Positions 7,485-15,751 of a DNA stretch of 64,000 nucleotides are shown piece after piece. This DNA comes from Alphaproteobacteria bacterium. Lineage in GTDB: Bacteria > Myxococcota_A > UBA796 > CAJQPC01. The notes beneath the pieces were generated by a model. That model saw nothing but the letters and a program-made list of their open reading frames with translations, had not been told where the DNA came from and searched no databases. The translations under genes were made by a program, and so were the position numbers. Each line of letters begins with the position of its first letter. Within the stretch, counting starts at the first letter, position 1. The stretch spans positions 1,484,501-1,548,500 of the forward strand of contig JACKEV010000006.1 in NCBI GenBank assembly GCA_020632795.1. The letters are read 5' to 3'.

Positions 7485-8576
7485 TCATCCCTCCTCCTCT
7501 TCGCCGCCAGCGACCCGCGCGCGCGGCTCCACGTCCAACTCTCCCAGCCCGGCCTTGCGCACGGCCTCGGCCCGGTCGTCGTCGCTGACCTTGCGGTAGT
7601 GGCGCAGCATGACCTCGACGCTGTGGCCGGTGAGGCTGGCGGCGGTGGCGACGTCCACGCCCGCGCGGATGAGCTGGTCGACGACCATGCGGCGCAGTCC
7701 GTGCGGGGTGAAGCGCGGCACCCCGGCCCGGCGGCACGCGCGCCGGAGCGCGGAGCGGATGGCCTCGGCGCGGTGTCGGCCCTCGATGGCGAGCAGCGGG
7801 GCCTCGGTCTGCTCCGCGCGAGGGAGGAGCAGCGCGAGCACGGCCTCGGGCAGCGGGAAGCTCCGGGCGCCCGTCTTGCCGCGCAGGGTCAGCCGACCGG
7901 TCCGAGGCTGCACGTCGCAGCGCCGAAGCTGGGCCACCTCCGAGATCCTCGCCCCCGTCGTCGCGAGCAGGAGCACGGCCAGCCGGTGTTCGCCGCGCAG
8001 CACGTCGAGCACCCGCACGACCTCCTCGGGGCGCGGCGTGCGGTGGTTGATGACGAAGCCCTGGACCTTCACCCGGACCGAGGGCAGCGGGCGGTCGGGC
8101 ACGAGCCCGGCCTCGACCGCCCAGGTCCAGGCGATGCGCAGGACGCGCAGCTCCAGGGCGACCAGCCGGGGCGAGGCGCCTTCGCCCAGGCGATCGTTGC
8201 GGTAGCCCTCCACCCTGGGGCGGTCGAGGGCGTCAGGCGGGAGGTCGCCGAGCAGCGCGGAGAGGTGTCGGCGGGCCTTGTCGTAGCTGAGGATGGTCTC
8301 GGGGCTGAGGTCGTGGCGGGCGCGCTGGTGGGCGTGCCAGGTCGCAAGCAACTCGGCCATCGTGTCGGCGCAGAGCTGGAGCGCAGGCGCGGGCAGGCCC
8401 TCGGAGACGAGGCGCTCGGCCTGGGCGATGGCCTCCTCTCGGGTGGCCCAGCCAGACCACAAGGTGTCGCGGGCGCCGGAGCGGCGGGCGCGCCAGTACC
8501 AGCGGCCGTCAGAGCGGGGGCCACGGACAACGCTGAGCCGGACGTCGCCCAGGGCGACGGGCTTGGGGCGGGACAT
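7485..8576 (-). CDS. tyrosine recombinase / integrase B
   Basis: A 363-residue phage-integrase-family recombinase, paralogous to integrase A along its length (shared WYWRARR, GWATR, LPSVRVKVQG, HGLRRMVVDQ). The catalytic residues are visible: Arg in ATTGARISEV, Lys in LRGKTGAR, HGLRR, LTGHS and Tyr in HYRKVS. The N-terminal arm and core-binding domains are intact and the length is normal for the family, so the gene looks functional. The ATG at 8576 (MSRPKPVALGDVRLS) aligns with the start of integrase A. A small gene lies 56 bp upstream. Paired paralogous integrases are seen in some integrative elements where both are needed, or after element stacking. Confidence 0.92.
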   Translation of the reverse strand: MSRPKPVALGDVRLSVVRGPRSDGRWYWRARRSGARDTLWSGWATREEAIAQAERLVSEGLPAPALQLCADTMAELLATWHAHQRARHDLSPETILSYDKARRHLSALLGDLPPDALDRPRVEGYRNDRLGEGASPRLVALELRVLRIAWTWAVEAGLVPDRPLPSVRVKVQGFVINHRTPRPEEVVRVLDVLRGEHRLAVLLLATTGARISEVAQLRRCDVQPRTGRLTLRGKTGARSFPLPEAVLALLLPRAEQTEAPLLAIEGRHRAEAIRSALRRACRRAGVPRFTPHGLRRMVVDQLIRAGVDVATAASLTGHSVEVMLRHYRKVSDDDRAEAVRKAGLGELDVEPRARVAGGEEEEG

Positions 8577-8632
8577 GGGGGGTCTCCTGCAAGGAGAGGC
8601 GGGCGGACCGAAGCCGCCCGCCTCGCCCGTGG

Positions 8633-8926
8633 TCAGGCGCGGGGCTTCGTCCCGAGCGCGAGGGTCAGCTCATCCAGGTCGCGCTTCTGGCTGGTGGCCA
8701 GCGCCTGGGCGTGGTCGATGAGCGCGCACATCCGCGCGTGGGCGTCGAGCACGGGGCGCGGATCGGCATGATCGCCCCGGCACCACTGCTCGCGGAAGAC
8801 CGCGGCGGCGCGGGCGTTGGTCTCGAAGGCGGCGTCCAGGCTGTCGCCGAGGACGTGCAGGCTGACCGCGTGGCTGGACAACTCCTGCACGGCCAGCGAC
8901 TCGGGGGAGTCGTCGAAGGTACACAT
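8633..8926 (-). CDS. small unrecognised protein upstream of integrase B
   Basis: A 97-residue protein (MCTFDDSPESLAVQELSSHA) predicted to be mostly helical, with AAAVFREQW and ARMCALIDHAQALATSQKRDL. The ATG at 8926 is preferred; upstream codons are proline/glycine-rich and look non-coding. It sits in the same position relative to integrase B as the HTH protein does to integrase A, but shows no sequence likeness to it. The function is unknown. Confidence 0.5.
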   Translation of the reverse strand: MCTFDDSPESLAVQELSSHAVSLHVLGDSLDAAFETNARAAAVFREQWCRGDHADPRPVLDAHARMCALIDHAQALATSQKRDLDELTLALGTKPRA

Positions 8927-9179
8927 GTTGGGTCTCTGGGTTGAAAGGGGTCTTTGGGGGCTCGTCCCGGCTGGGCGAGCGGGGCCGTTCCGGCGCACCC
9001 GAGGGCGCGCCGGTTCAGCGGGGGCCGAGGTCGAGCCTCAGCCGTCGGGGGGACCCGTGCGTCCGGGCGGGGCGGACGGAGACCGTGGGGTTGGGTACAC
9101 TTCGGACGTCTTCGACGTCGCGGGCGGCGTCCTGAGACCTCTCTCAGGGGGATGGCTGATCATTGCTCAGTCTTCTCCC

Positions 9180-9212
9180 GGGCCCGGTCCGAGCGCCAAC
9201 TCGGCCGGGCCC
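9180..9212 (+). terminator. bulged GC-rich hairpin upstream of queC
   Basis: GGGCCCGG (9180-9187) pairs with CCGGGCCC (9205-9212); after a bulged T, CCGAG pairs with CTCGG around the loop CGCCAA. The short stretch CACTTTGCTCCC follows. It could end readthrough entering the island or form a leader structure. It lies upstream of the proposed promoter, which favours insulation. Confidence 0.4.
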
Positions 9213-9269
9213 ACTTTGCTCCCTTGGGGATTGCCGACGACCGAGGGAAGCGTTCTCGGGCGGCGGTGA

Positions 9270-9297
9270 TTGGTGACTATCTTGTATTGACATAATT
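9270..9297 (+). promoter_or_regulatory. possible promoter of the queC-dpdB operon
   Basis: This is the most AT-rich stretch before queC. It offers TTGGTG (9270-9275) as a -35 and CATAAT (9291-9296) as a -10 with 15-bp spacing. TTGACA at 9287-9292 overlaps the -10 and has no good partner. The transcript leader would be about 110 nt. Weak support. Confidence 0.3.
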
Positions 9298-9408
9298 TGC
9301 TGGTGCAAGGCAAGGGGGAGACATGTTCGACAGAAGATGGGAAACTCACCCTTGCCCACTTGGACAACCCTCGGTATGCTCTCGGCCCTCAACCCTTGGA
9401 GGTCAGCC

Positions 9409-10107
9409 ATGCTCCGTCCTGCGGTCGTCCTTCTCAGCGGCGGTCTCGACTCCACCACATGCCTCGGCATCGCTCTGGACCTGGGTTTCTCGCCCATCGC
9501 TGTCTCCTTCCGCTACGGACAGCGGCATGTCGTGGAGTTGGAGGCCGCCCGTCGTGTGGCCGCGCACTACGGGGTCAAGACGCACTTCGTCTTCGACGTC
9601 GGCTTGTTCAGCGACATCGGCCGATCTGCCCTGACCGATCCCTCGTTGGCCGTCCCTCGCCACCGTGACGAAGAGGCGATGGAGTCCAGCATCCCCATCA
9701 CCTATGTGCCCGCCAGAAACCTCGTCTTCCTCAGCTACGCGGTGGGCGTGGCTGAGACCCACGAAGCCCGTGACCTCTTCATCGGCGTGAACGCTCTGGA
9801 CTACAGCGGCTACCCCGACTGCCGACCTGAGTTCGTGGAGGCCTTCCAACGCGCAGCCAACCTGGCCACCAAGGCGGGGGTCGAAGGTAAGGGTGTCACC
9901 GTACATGCGCCCCTGGTCACCTTGCACAAATCCGAGATCATCCGACGTGGCATGGCCCTCGGGGTTCCCTACCACCTCACCCACAGCTGCTACAGCCCGC
10001 TGCCCGACGGACGCTCCTGCGGAAGTTGTGACTCCTGTCTGCTGCGCCTAAAGGGCTTCCGGGAGGCCGGTTGCTCCGATCCGATTCCCTACGCCGAGGT
10101 CGCCTGA
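9409..10107 (+). CDS. queC: 7-cyano-7-deazaguanine (preQ0) synthase QueC
   Basis: QueC makes preQ0 from 7-carboxy-7-deazaguanine, ammonia and ATP. The 232-residue protein starts at the ATG at 9409 with GGAGG about 8 bases before. It has the ATP-pyrophosphatase P-loop SGGLDS at residues 10-15, the family YVPARNLVFLS segment and the C-terminal zinc site (HSCYSP, then CGSCDSC). The stop overlaps the start of the FolE2 fusion (TGATGA). Placed first in the dpd operon, it supplies preQ0 as the base inserted into DNA by DpdA, rather than serving only tRNA queuosine synthesis. Confidence 0.93.
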   Translation: MLRPAVVLLSGGLDSTTCLGIALDLGFSPIAVSFRYGQRHVVELEAARRVAAHYGVKTHFVFDVGLFSDIGRSALTDPSLAVPRHRDEEAMESSIPITYVPARNLVFLSYAVGVAETHEARDLFIGVNALDYSGYPDCRPEFVEAFQRAANLATKAGVEGKGVTVHAPLVTLHKSEIIRRGMALGVPYHLTHSCYSPLPDGRSCGSCDSCLLRLKGFREAGCSDPIPYAEVA

Positions 10108-11282
10108 TGACCCGGAACCCCTCTCAGGCCGTCCTCCCCCTGGATCTGCCTGACCACGCAAGCGAGCGCGATGAGCGAGGTCTGCCCATCGACCGCGTCG
10201 GTATCCGAGGCCTGGCCTGGCCGATCACCGTCCTCGACCAGGAACGCAAGCAGCAATCTACCGTTGCAGTGATCGATGCGTCGGTCGGCTTGCCGGCCGA
10301 GGACAAGGGAACGCACATGAGCCGTTTCGTCGAGATCCTGAACGAGGTCAGCGGTGAGTTGACCGTGCGCAACATGCCCCACATCCTGGAGACCATTCGT
10401 CGTCGCCTGGAGGCCCCTTCAGCCTACCTGACCGTGCGCTTCCCCTACTTCGTCATGAAGGAGGCCCCGGTCAGCCGAGCGCGCTCCTGGATGGAGTACG
10501 ACTGCACCTTCGACGGCCTGCTCGACGAACAGGGCCTGGACTTCACCTTGGGCATTCAGATCCCCGTCAAGAGCCTCTGCCCCTGCTCCAAGGCCATCTC
10601 CGAGTATGGCGCCCACAACCAGCGTAGCCTGGTAGACGTGGCCGTCCGAAGCAGCGAGTTCCTCTGGATCGAGGATCTCATCCGGGTCGTTGAGGACTGT
10701 GCCTCGGCTCCGCTCTACGCCCTCCTCAAGCGGGAGGACGAGAAGTTCGTGACGGAGCAAGCCTACGACAACCCCCGCTTCGTTGAGGACCTGGTGCGGG
10801 AGGTGGTCATCGCCCTGCGCTCCCTCCCAGGCGTACGCTGGGTGAAGGTGACCGCAGACAACCAGGAGTCCATCCACAAGCACAGCGCCTGGGCAGAGTT
10901 GAGTTGGTCCCGGGAAGACGAAAATGCTCGCCGACAGACTCACCTGGAGATGCCCGCGCCGGAGACCCCCGAGGCCCTGCCGTTCGGATCCTGGCTGCGT
11001 CGGGAGCGTCGGGGGCGGCAGTTCTCCCAGCAGGCGTTCGCCGAGCGCGTAGGGGTATCCGCCTCGTTCCTGTCCCGGGTTGAGTCTGGAGAGAAGGGTC
11101 TTTCTGGAGACTCCTTGTGCCGGGTAGCGGCGGTGTTCGGGATGGAAGCAGAGGTGGTTCAGTTACGCGCGGGGGTGGTCCCCGAAAAACTGCTCACGTT
11201 GATGAGCCAGAACCCTGAAGGTTTTCTGCGACTCGCCGATCGAATCGGCAACACCAGCATAAGCCCGAACAAAGGTAGATGA
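10107..11282 (+). CDS. folE2: GTP cyclohydrolase FolE2 (type IB) fused to an XRE helix-turn-helix domain
   Basis: Residues 1 to about 285 are a GCYH-IB enzyme, which converts GTP to 7,8-dihydroneopterin triphosphate, the first step to preQ0 and folate. Family signatures are GIRGLAWP (32-39), GTHMSRF (68-74), LCPCSK with the metal/active-site cysteines (157-162) and GAHNQR (168-173). Residues about 290-350 form an XRE/Cro-type HTH (FGSWLRRERRGRQFSQQAFA, then GVSASFLSRVESGEKGLS). FolE2 enzymes normally end before such a domain, so this is an unusual fusion. The ATG at 10107 overlaps the queC stop. The HTH may let the enzyme sense or autoregulate the operon, much as C proteins control restriction-modification genes; this is inference. 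Confidence 0.88.
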   Translation: MTRNPSQAVLPLDLPDHASERDERGLPIDRVGIRGLAWPITVLDQERKQQSTVAVIDASVGLPAEDKGTHMSRFVEILNEVSGELTVRNMPHILETIRRRLEAPSAYLTVRFPYFVMKEAPVSRARSWMEYDCTFDGLLDEQGLDFTLGIQIPVKSLCPCSKAISEYGAHNQRSLVDVAVRSSEFLWIEDLIRVVEDCASAPLYALLKREDEKFVTEQAYDNPRFVEDLVREVVIALRSLPGVRWVKVTADNQESIHKHSAWAELSWSREDENARRQTHLEMPAPETPEALPFGSWLRRERRGRQFSQQAFAERVGVSASFLSRVESGEKGLSGDSLCRVAAVFGMEAEVVQLRAGVVPEKLLTLMSQNPEGFLRLADRIGNTSISPNKGR

Positions 11283-11367
11283 TCCTGAATCCTGGCCGTG
11301 CAGGCTGCCTTGCATTGCAGACGAGAAACCCATACGTGGCGCGACCTGTTTCTGACCCCCAGGTCCT

Positions 11368-12294
11368 ATGGTAATCCTCCTGCTCGCCTGTACCGACTCC
11401 AAGTCCGCCGAGCCGGATCCTGGTCTGGTCATGGCCCGATACGCTGGACTCAGCTTCGATGAGACCCGGAGCGCTTGGCGGCAAGCCTTGGCGTCAGCCA
11501 CACCCGTCAAGAAGGCCGGGAGGCTCTACAAGGGCGGATACTGGTCCACCGCAACACGAGCACGAGTGGACGCGGCCATCCCCATGCGCACCCTTGTCGT
11601 CTCAGCGGGGCTGGGCCTCGTTGACGTGCAGGACCGGGTGCCCTCCTACGCGGCGACCTTCACGCCAGGAACCCGCGACTCCATCCCCAGCGACCCCACG
11701 GGCGTTACCGCGCGGCGTTGGTGGTGGGGCCTGGGGGGGGTCGAGAAGTTCCGGCGACAGGTGATCGAAGCCAAAGATCCACGCCTCATCAGCGCCATGC
11801 CCTTCCGTTATCTGGACGCAGCCCAGCCGGGGCTCCTGCAGTTCGTGGAGGCGCACGGCAGCGAGCGCCTTGTCATCCTCGGCACTGAGAACCAGAAGGC
11901 GCGATTCCCGGAGTTCGCTGAGAGTTGGGCAGATCTCGACCTCAGCATGGTGCATGCCCTTGGTGGGACCGCCGGTCAGCTGACCGCGCGCGCCCTGCGG
12001 TGGGTGTGCGATCAGGTACACGAGCCGGGACAGATCACCCCGTCGGCCGTGCGAAAGATGGTCGCTCCGCTGGCCGATCCCGACGCTCCCCCGCTCTACC
12101 CCAAGCGCATCCGGCGTAGCCCCGAGGAGGTCCGCCGATGGATCCTGGCCGCCTTGGCCGGCGAGGATCCGCCTACGTCCGCGACCGGAGCCCTACGGCG
12201 TTTCCGAGGAGAAGGTAACGCTTTCGAGCAGAAGCGGTTCGGCCGTCTCTATCACGAGTTGGTCCTCAGCCAGGAGGTCGACCTTGGCTTCTGA
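11368..12294 (+). CDS. dpdC: DpdC-like YaaA/DUF6884-type protein
   Basis: A 308-residue protein beginning MVILLLACTDSKSAEP, the strand-plus-Cys/Ser/Lys start typical of YaaA/DUF328-DUF6884 proteins, with MRTLVVSAGLGLVDV and DRVPSYAATF further on. In dpd islands a protein of this type, DpdC, converts the preQ0 nitrile in DNA to the amide (dADG). The C-terminal 90 residues are helical and basic. It starts 85 bp after folE2 and its end overlaps the next gene by 11 bp. Family membership is read from the N-terminal motif pattern and context; I could not test similarity to DpdC directly. Confidence 0.65.
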   Translation: MVILLLACTDSKSAEPDPGLVMARYAGLSFDETRSAWRQALASATPVKKAGRLYKGGYWSTATRARVDAAIPMRTLVVSAGLGLVDVQDRVPSYAATFTPGTRDSIPSDPTGVTARRWWWGLGGVEKFRRQVIEAKDPRLISAMPFRYLDAAQPGLLQFVEAHGSERLVILGTENQKARFPEFAESWADLDLSMVHALGGTAGQLTARALRWVCDQVHEPGQITPSAVRKMVAPLADPDAPPLYPKRIRRSPEEVRRWILAALAGEDPPTSATGALRRFRGEGNAFEQKRFGRLYHELVLSQEVDLGF

Positions 12295-13414
12295 ACTCCT
12301 GACCCGGCGTGCCCTCCAGCTCCGTCAGCACGACGAACATCCCGTCTTCGTCTTTGCATTGCGTCCTGACGAGGTGCTGCGCATCGCCAACATCTCCCGT
12401 ATCTCACGCGACAACGATGGCACCTTGATCGGATACCAGCGTGATGAGGTCAAACGCCACGTCAAGGACATCCTGGACTACCTCAACAGCGGTCAGGTGC
12501 TCTTTCCAAACGCCATCATCCTGTCGTTCAACGAGTCGGTGCGCTTTCGCCGCAGCCGAGGACCCGCCACCGACGACGGCCTGGCTACCTCAGGCTCGCT
12601 GGACATCCCACTGGTGGACGAGGGGCAGGCAAGGCCTGCCTGGATTGTTGATGGTCAGCAACGCGCCCTGGCCCTCAGCCGCACGAAGAACAAAGACCTT
12701 GCGGTCCCCGTCGTGGCTTTCCTCGGCAATCGCGTGGACGTGCAGAGGGACCAGTTCTTGCGTGTCAACAACACCCGCCCTCTCAAACTCAGCCTCATCA
12801 CCGAGTTGCTGCCCGAGGTGGACACCACCTTGCCGCGCCGCATGTCGGTGCGCCGGCTCCCCTCAGCCATCTGCGAACTGCTCAGCTCCAACCCGGACAG
12901 CCCTTTTCAGGGTTTCATCAAGCGCCCGTCCATCCGAGGAGAGCCTGCCAAGCGCGCTGTGATCACCGACACCTCCCTTGTCGAGATGGTGCGTCAGCGC
13001 CTCAAGAGCCCGAGTGGTTGTCTCTTCCCCTACCACAACATGGCTACAGGAGAGACCGACACCGATGCGGTGCTCAAGCTCCTGTTGGACTATTGGAGGG
13101 CGGTGCGAGACACCTTCCCTGAGGCGTGGGGGCTACCCACTTCGCGCAGCCGCCTGATGCATGGGGTGGGGCTCAAGTCCATGGGCAACCTGATGGACGC
13201 CATCATGTCCCGGGTGGACCCCTTTCAGGAGGACGGATACGCCCACGCGATGGACGAGCTGCAGCGGGTGGCGCCGATCTGCCGCTGGACCTCCGGGCAT
13301 TGGGAGGGACTCAACGGATTGCACTGGAAGGAGTTGGAGAACACTCCGCGAAGCGTCAAGCTCCTGACCAACCATCTCCTGAGGGAATATCACCTCTCGG
13401 CGAAGCGGGGATGA
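12284..13414 (+). CDS. dpdB: DGQHR-domain protein DpdB, copy 1
   Basis: A 376-residue DndB/DGQHR-family protein. The key box is IVDGQQRALAL (DGQQR at 123-127), with FPNAIILSF (74-82) and VNNTRPL (about 163-169). DpdB works with DpdA during insertion of the 7-deazaguanine base into DNA. Related DGQHR proteins in other systems bind DNA or regulate modification. The start is a TTG at 12284, six bases after a strong AGGAGG; the start overlaps dpdC. The end overlaps dpdA by ATGA. It is a clear paralogue of the copy at 14669-15751, so dpdA sits between two DpdB proteins. Confidence 0.82.
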   Translation: MASELLTRRALQLRQHDEHPVFVFALRPDEVLRIANISRISRDNDGTLIGYQRDEVKRHVKDILDYLNSGQVLFPNAIILSFNESVRFRRSRGPATDDGLATSGSLDIPLVDEGQARPAWIVDGQQRALALSRTKNKDLAVPVVAFLGNRVDVQRDQFLRVNNTRPLKLSLITELLPEVDTTLPRRMSVRRLPSAICELLSSNPDSPFQGFIKRPSIRGEPAKRAVITDTSLVEMVRQRLKSPSGCLFPYHNMATGETDTDAVLKLLLDYWRAVRDTFPEAWGLPTSRSRLMHGVGLKSMGNLMDAIMSRVDPFQEDGYAHAMDELQRVAPICRWTSGHWEGLNGLHWKELENTPRSVKLLTNHLLREYHLSAKRG

Positions 13415-14682
13415 GGTTCTTCTACGCCGACACCCTGGATCTGGTAGACCCGGGCTTCGACTTCCTGGCCGACCGATCCTCCCCAGGGCGCATCCCCCAG
13501 CGGGATGATGTCTACGCCCACGAGTTGATGGCGCCGGTGCGCCCCTACGACGGCCTGCTGGTGAGCCGCTTCAGCGTGGAATGCATGGGCAGCCAAGGGC
13601 GCTACACCCGGGCGCAGAGTCAACGATTCCTGCGGGGTGGAGCCCAGCGGTTCCTGCGCTTCCCAGCCGACGGACGATTCGACCCGGACCACCACCCGAT
13701 CCTCTGTGACTGCGGTGCCTTCAACTACCGCAGGGATCCCGAGCCGCCCTATACGGTCGAAGACACCGTTGAGTTCTACACCCTCTGTGGGTTCACCCAC
13801 GGCGTATCGGTGGACCACATGATCGGCCAGTTCGACGCGATGCTGGACGAGCCCAATCTGGTCCCGGTACCGACGGACTGGCAGCGTCGGTACCAGATCA
13901 CCCTCGACAATGCAGACCGCTTCCTTCGGCTCAGCCATGCCGAATCGACACGCTACAAGCCCATCGGGGTGGCCCAGGGATGGAGCCCGCGCTCCTATCG
14001 GGAAGCGGTCCGGGCGCTGGTGAAGATGGGATACGACTACGTGGCCCTGGGCGGCCTTGTACCGCTCAAGACGCCCGAGATCCTGCAGATCCTCGAATCC
14101 GTCAAGGAGGAGACCGGCGGCCGACTGGCCCTCCATCTCTTCGGCATCACCCGGCTGGAGAACTTCCAGGCCTTCCGAGATGCTGGTGTGATCAGCTTCG
14201 ACAGCACCTCGCCGCTGCGCCAGGCCTTCAAGGACGCCCGGGATAACTACTACTCAAACGGCGGCCACTACTCGGCCATTCGCATCCCCCAGGTCGACCT
14301 CTATCCGAAGCTGCTGCGACGCATCCGGGCACACGAGGTGGACCGCGCAGAGGCCGCCGCTGCAGAGCGGTCCTGCCTGGAACGCCTGCGCGCCCTCGAT
14401 CGCGACGAGGCCGGCGTGGACGAGGTCATGGAGGCCCTGCACACCTACGAAGCCCTGTTCAAGGGCAACTCCAAGTGGCGCTACGTCCGTCGTACTTTGG
14501 AGGATCGACCCTGGAAGTCTTGCCCCTGCCCGATCTGCCGGGCGGTCGGGATCGAGGTGGTGGTGTTCCGCGGCGCCAACCGCAACCGCCGACGCGGCTT
14601 CCACAACCTGTGGTTCACCCAGCAGATGCTCCAGCGCTACCGAGGCGAAGGAAGAGGAGAGAGCGGTCATGCCCCAGCTTGA
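13411..14682 (+). CDS. dpdA: DpdA, TGT-like DNA guanine transglycosylase
   Basis: DpdA exchanges guanine in DNA for preQ0, in a reaction homologous to tRNA-guanine transglycosylase. The 423-residue protein (MRFFYADTLDLVDPGFDF) carries candidate catalytic aspartates in CDCGAF (Asp100) and VSVDH (Asp135), a TIM-barrel strand pattern (YDYVALGGLVPLKTPEIL, LALHLFGITRLENF) and a C-terminal zinc site CPCPIC with a His about 22 residues later (RRGFHNLW), as in TGT enzymes. The ATG at 13411 overlaps the dpdB1 stop, and its end overlaps dpdB2 by 14 bp. It is the defining enzyme of the island. Confidence 0.88.
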   Translation: MRFFYADTLDLVDPGFDFLADRSSPGRIPQRDDVYAHELMAPVRPYDGLLVSRFSVECMGSQGRYTRAQSQRFLRGGAQRFLRFPADGRFDPDHHPILCDCGAFNYRRDPEPPYTVEDTVEFYTLCGFTHGVSVDHMIGQFDAMLDEPNLVPVPTDWQRRYQITLDNADRFLRLSHAESTRYKPIGVAQGWSPRSYREAVRALVKMGYDYVALGGLVPLKTPEILQILESVKEETGGRLALHLFGITRLENFQAFRDAGVISFDSTSPLRQAFKDARDNYYSNGGHYSAIRIPQVDLYPKLLRRIRAHEVDRAEAAAAERSCLERLRALDRDEAGVDEVMEALHTYEALFKGNSKWRYVRRTLEDRPWKSCPCPICRAVGIEVVVFRGANRNRRRGFHNLWFTQQMLQRYRGEGRGESGHAPA

Positions 14683-15751
14683 AATCCCGGCCCTGGCTAT
14701 GTCCCAGAGCCCGGGGCGTCAGATCTTCGCCTTCGGAGTGGATGGCAAGATGGTGCCTCACTTCGCGCAGGTCTTCCAGGCCAGCCGCGATGGTGCCGGC
14801 AGCCTCTCAGGATACCAACGCCATCAGGTCCGCAAACACATCGACGAGATCCGTCTGTATGTCGAGAGCGAGCGGCCCATGATCCCGAACGCGGTTGTGC
14901 TGGCTTTCTCCGACGAGGTTCGCTTCGAGCCACTGGCGGGACAGGCTGAAGATGGAACCCGCATGGGCACACTCCGCATTCCGCTGGGCCAGGAGCAGCC
15001 GGTCGGTTGGATCGTCGACGGACAGCAGCGTCTGACCGCTATCTCCGAGGCCGACGTCGCGCACTTTCCGCTGTTTGCCGTGGGTTTCATCGCGGCGGAC
15101 GAGGGAGAGCAGAGGGAGCAGTTCATCCTGGTCAACAACACCCGCCCTCTGCCCAAGTCGCTCATCTACGAGTTGCTACCGGGGGTCGACGCAGCGCTAC
15201 CCCCAGCCCTCGCCCGGCGACGCCTGCCGACGGTGTTGGTGGACGTGCTGAACAATACGCCGGGCTCGCCGCTTTATCATGTGGTCAAGCAGCACACCAA
15301 CCCAAGCGGTCGACTGCGGGACAACTCCTTGATCAAGATGCTGGAGAACAGCCTTACAGATGGGATGCTGTACCGCTACCGGGTAACAACGCCTGAGGAA
15401 GGGCGTGTTGAGGGCATGGCCCGACTGCTGTTCGAGTTCTGGGGGGCGGTGCGCGAGGTCTGGAAGGAAATCTGGGAGTTGCCCCCACGACGCTCCCGGC
15501 TGCTGCATGGCGCGGGGGTCGTGTCCCTGGGCTACCTGATGGACGCGATAGCAGACCGCCATCGAGAGGGGTGGCCGGATCAGACGCTGTTTGAGGTGGA
15601 GCTTCGGCGGATGAAACCCCATTGCCGGTGGACCGAAGGCTACTGGGACTTCGGACCGGAGACGAAGTTGCGGTGGAACGAGGTCCAGAACACGTCCAAG
15701 GACGTGGATCTGCTGACGAACCACCTCTCACGCATCTACCTGCGGATGTGA
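14669..15751 (+). CDS. dpdB: DGQHR-domain protein DpdB, copy 2
   Basis: A 360-residue paralogue of the 12284 gene, with IVDGQQRLTAI (DGQQR at 117-121), IPNAVVLAF and VNNTRPLPKSL. Both copies share the C-terminal pattern of an RSRL-MHG/LHG segment followed by LLTNHL near the end. It starts at the ATG at 14669 inside the end of dpdA and closes the rightward operon. Its last 16 bp overlap the 3' end of the convergent dpdD. Two intact copies suggest division of labour, for example a heteromer or strand- or sequence-specific roles. Confidence 0.8.
   Translation: MPQLEIPALAMSQSPGRQIFAFGVDGKMVPHFAQVFQASRDGAGSLSGYQRHQVRKHIDEIRLYVESERPMIPNAVVLAFSDEVRFEPLAGQAEDGTRMGTLRIPLGQEQPVGWIVDGQQRLTAISEADVAHFPLFAVGFIAADEGEQREQFILVNNTRPLPKSLIYELLPGVDAALPPALARRRLPTVLVDVLNNTPGSPLYHVVKQHTNPSGRLRDNSLIKMLENSLTDGMLYRYRVTTPEEGRVEGMARLLFEFWGAVREVWKEIWELPPRRSRLLHGAGVVSLGYLMDAIADRHREGWPDQTLFEVELRRMKPHCRWTEGYWDFGPETKLRWNEVQNTSKDVDLLTNHLSRIYLRM

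Larger units (their letters stand above)
8927..9408. other. 482-bp divergent intergenic region upstream of the dpd island
   Basis: It lies between the leftward small gene at 8926 and rightward queC. The left half is very G-rich without clear features. A bulged hairpin (9180-9212) and an AT-rich promoter-like segment (9270-9297) lie in the right half. No preQ1-type riboswitch pattern was recognised. No gene is supported. Confidence 0.5.
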
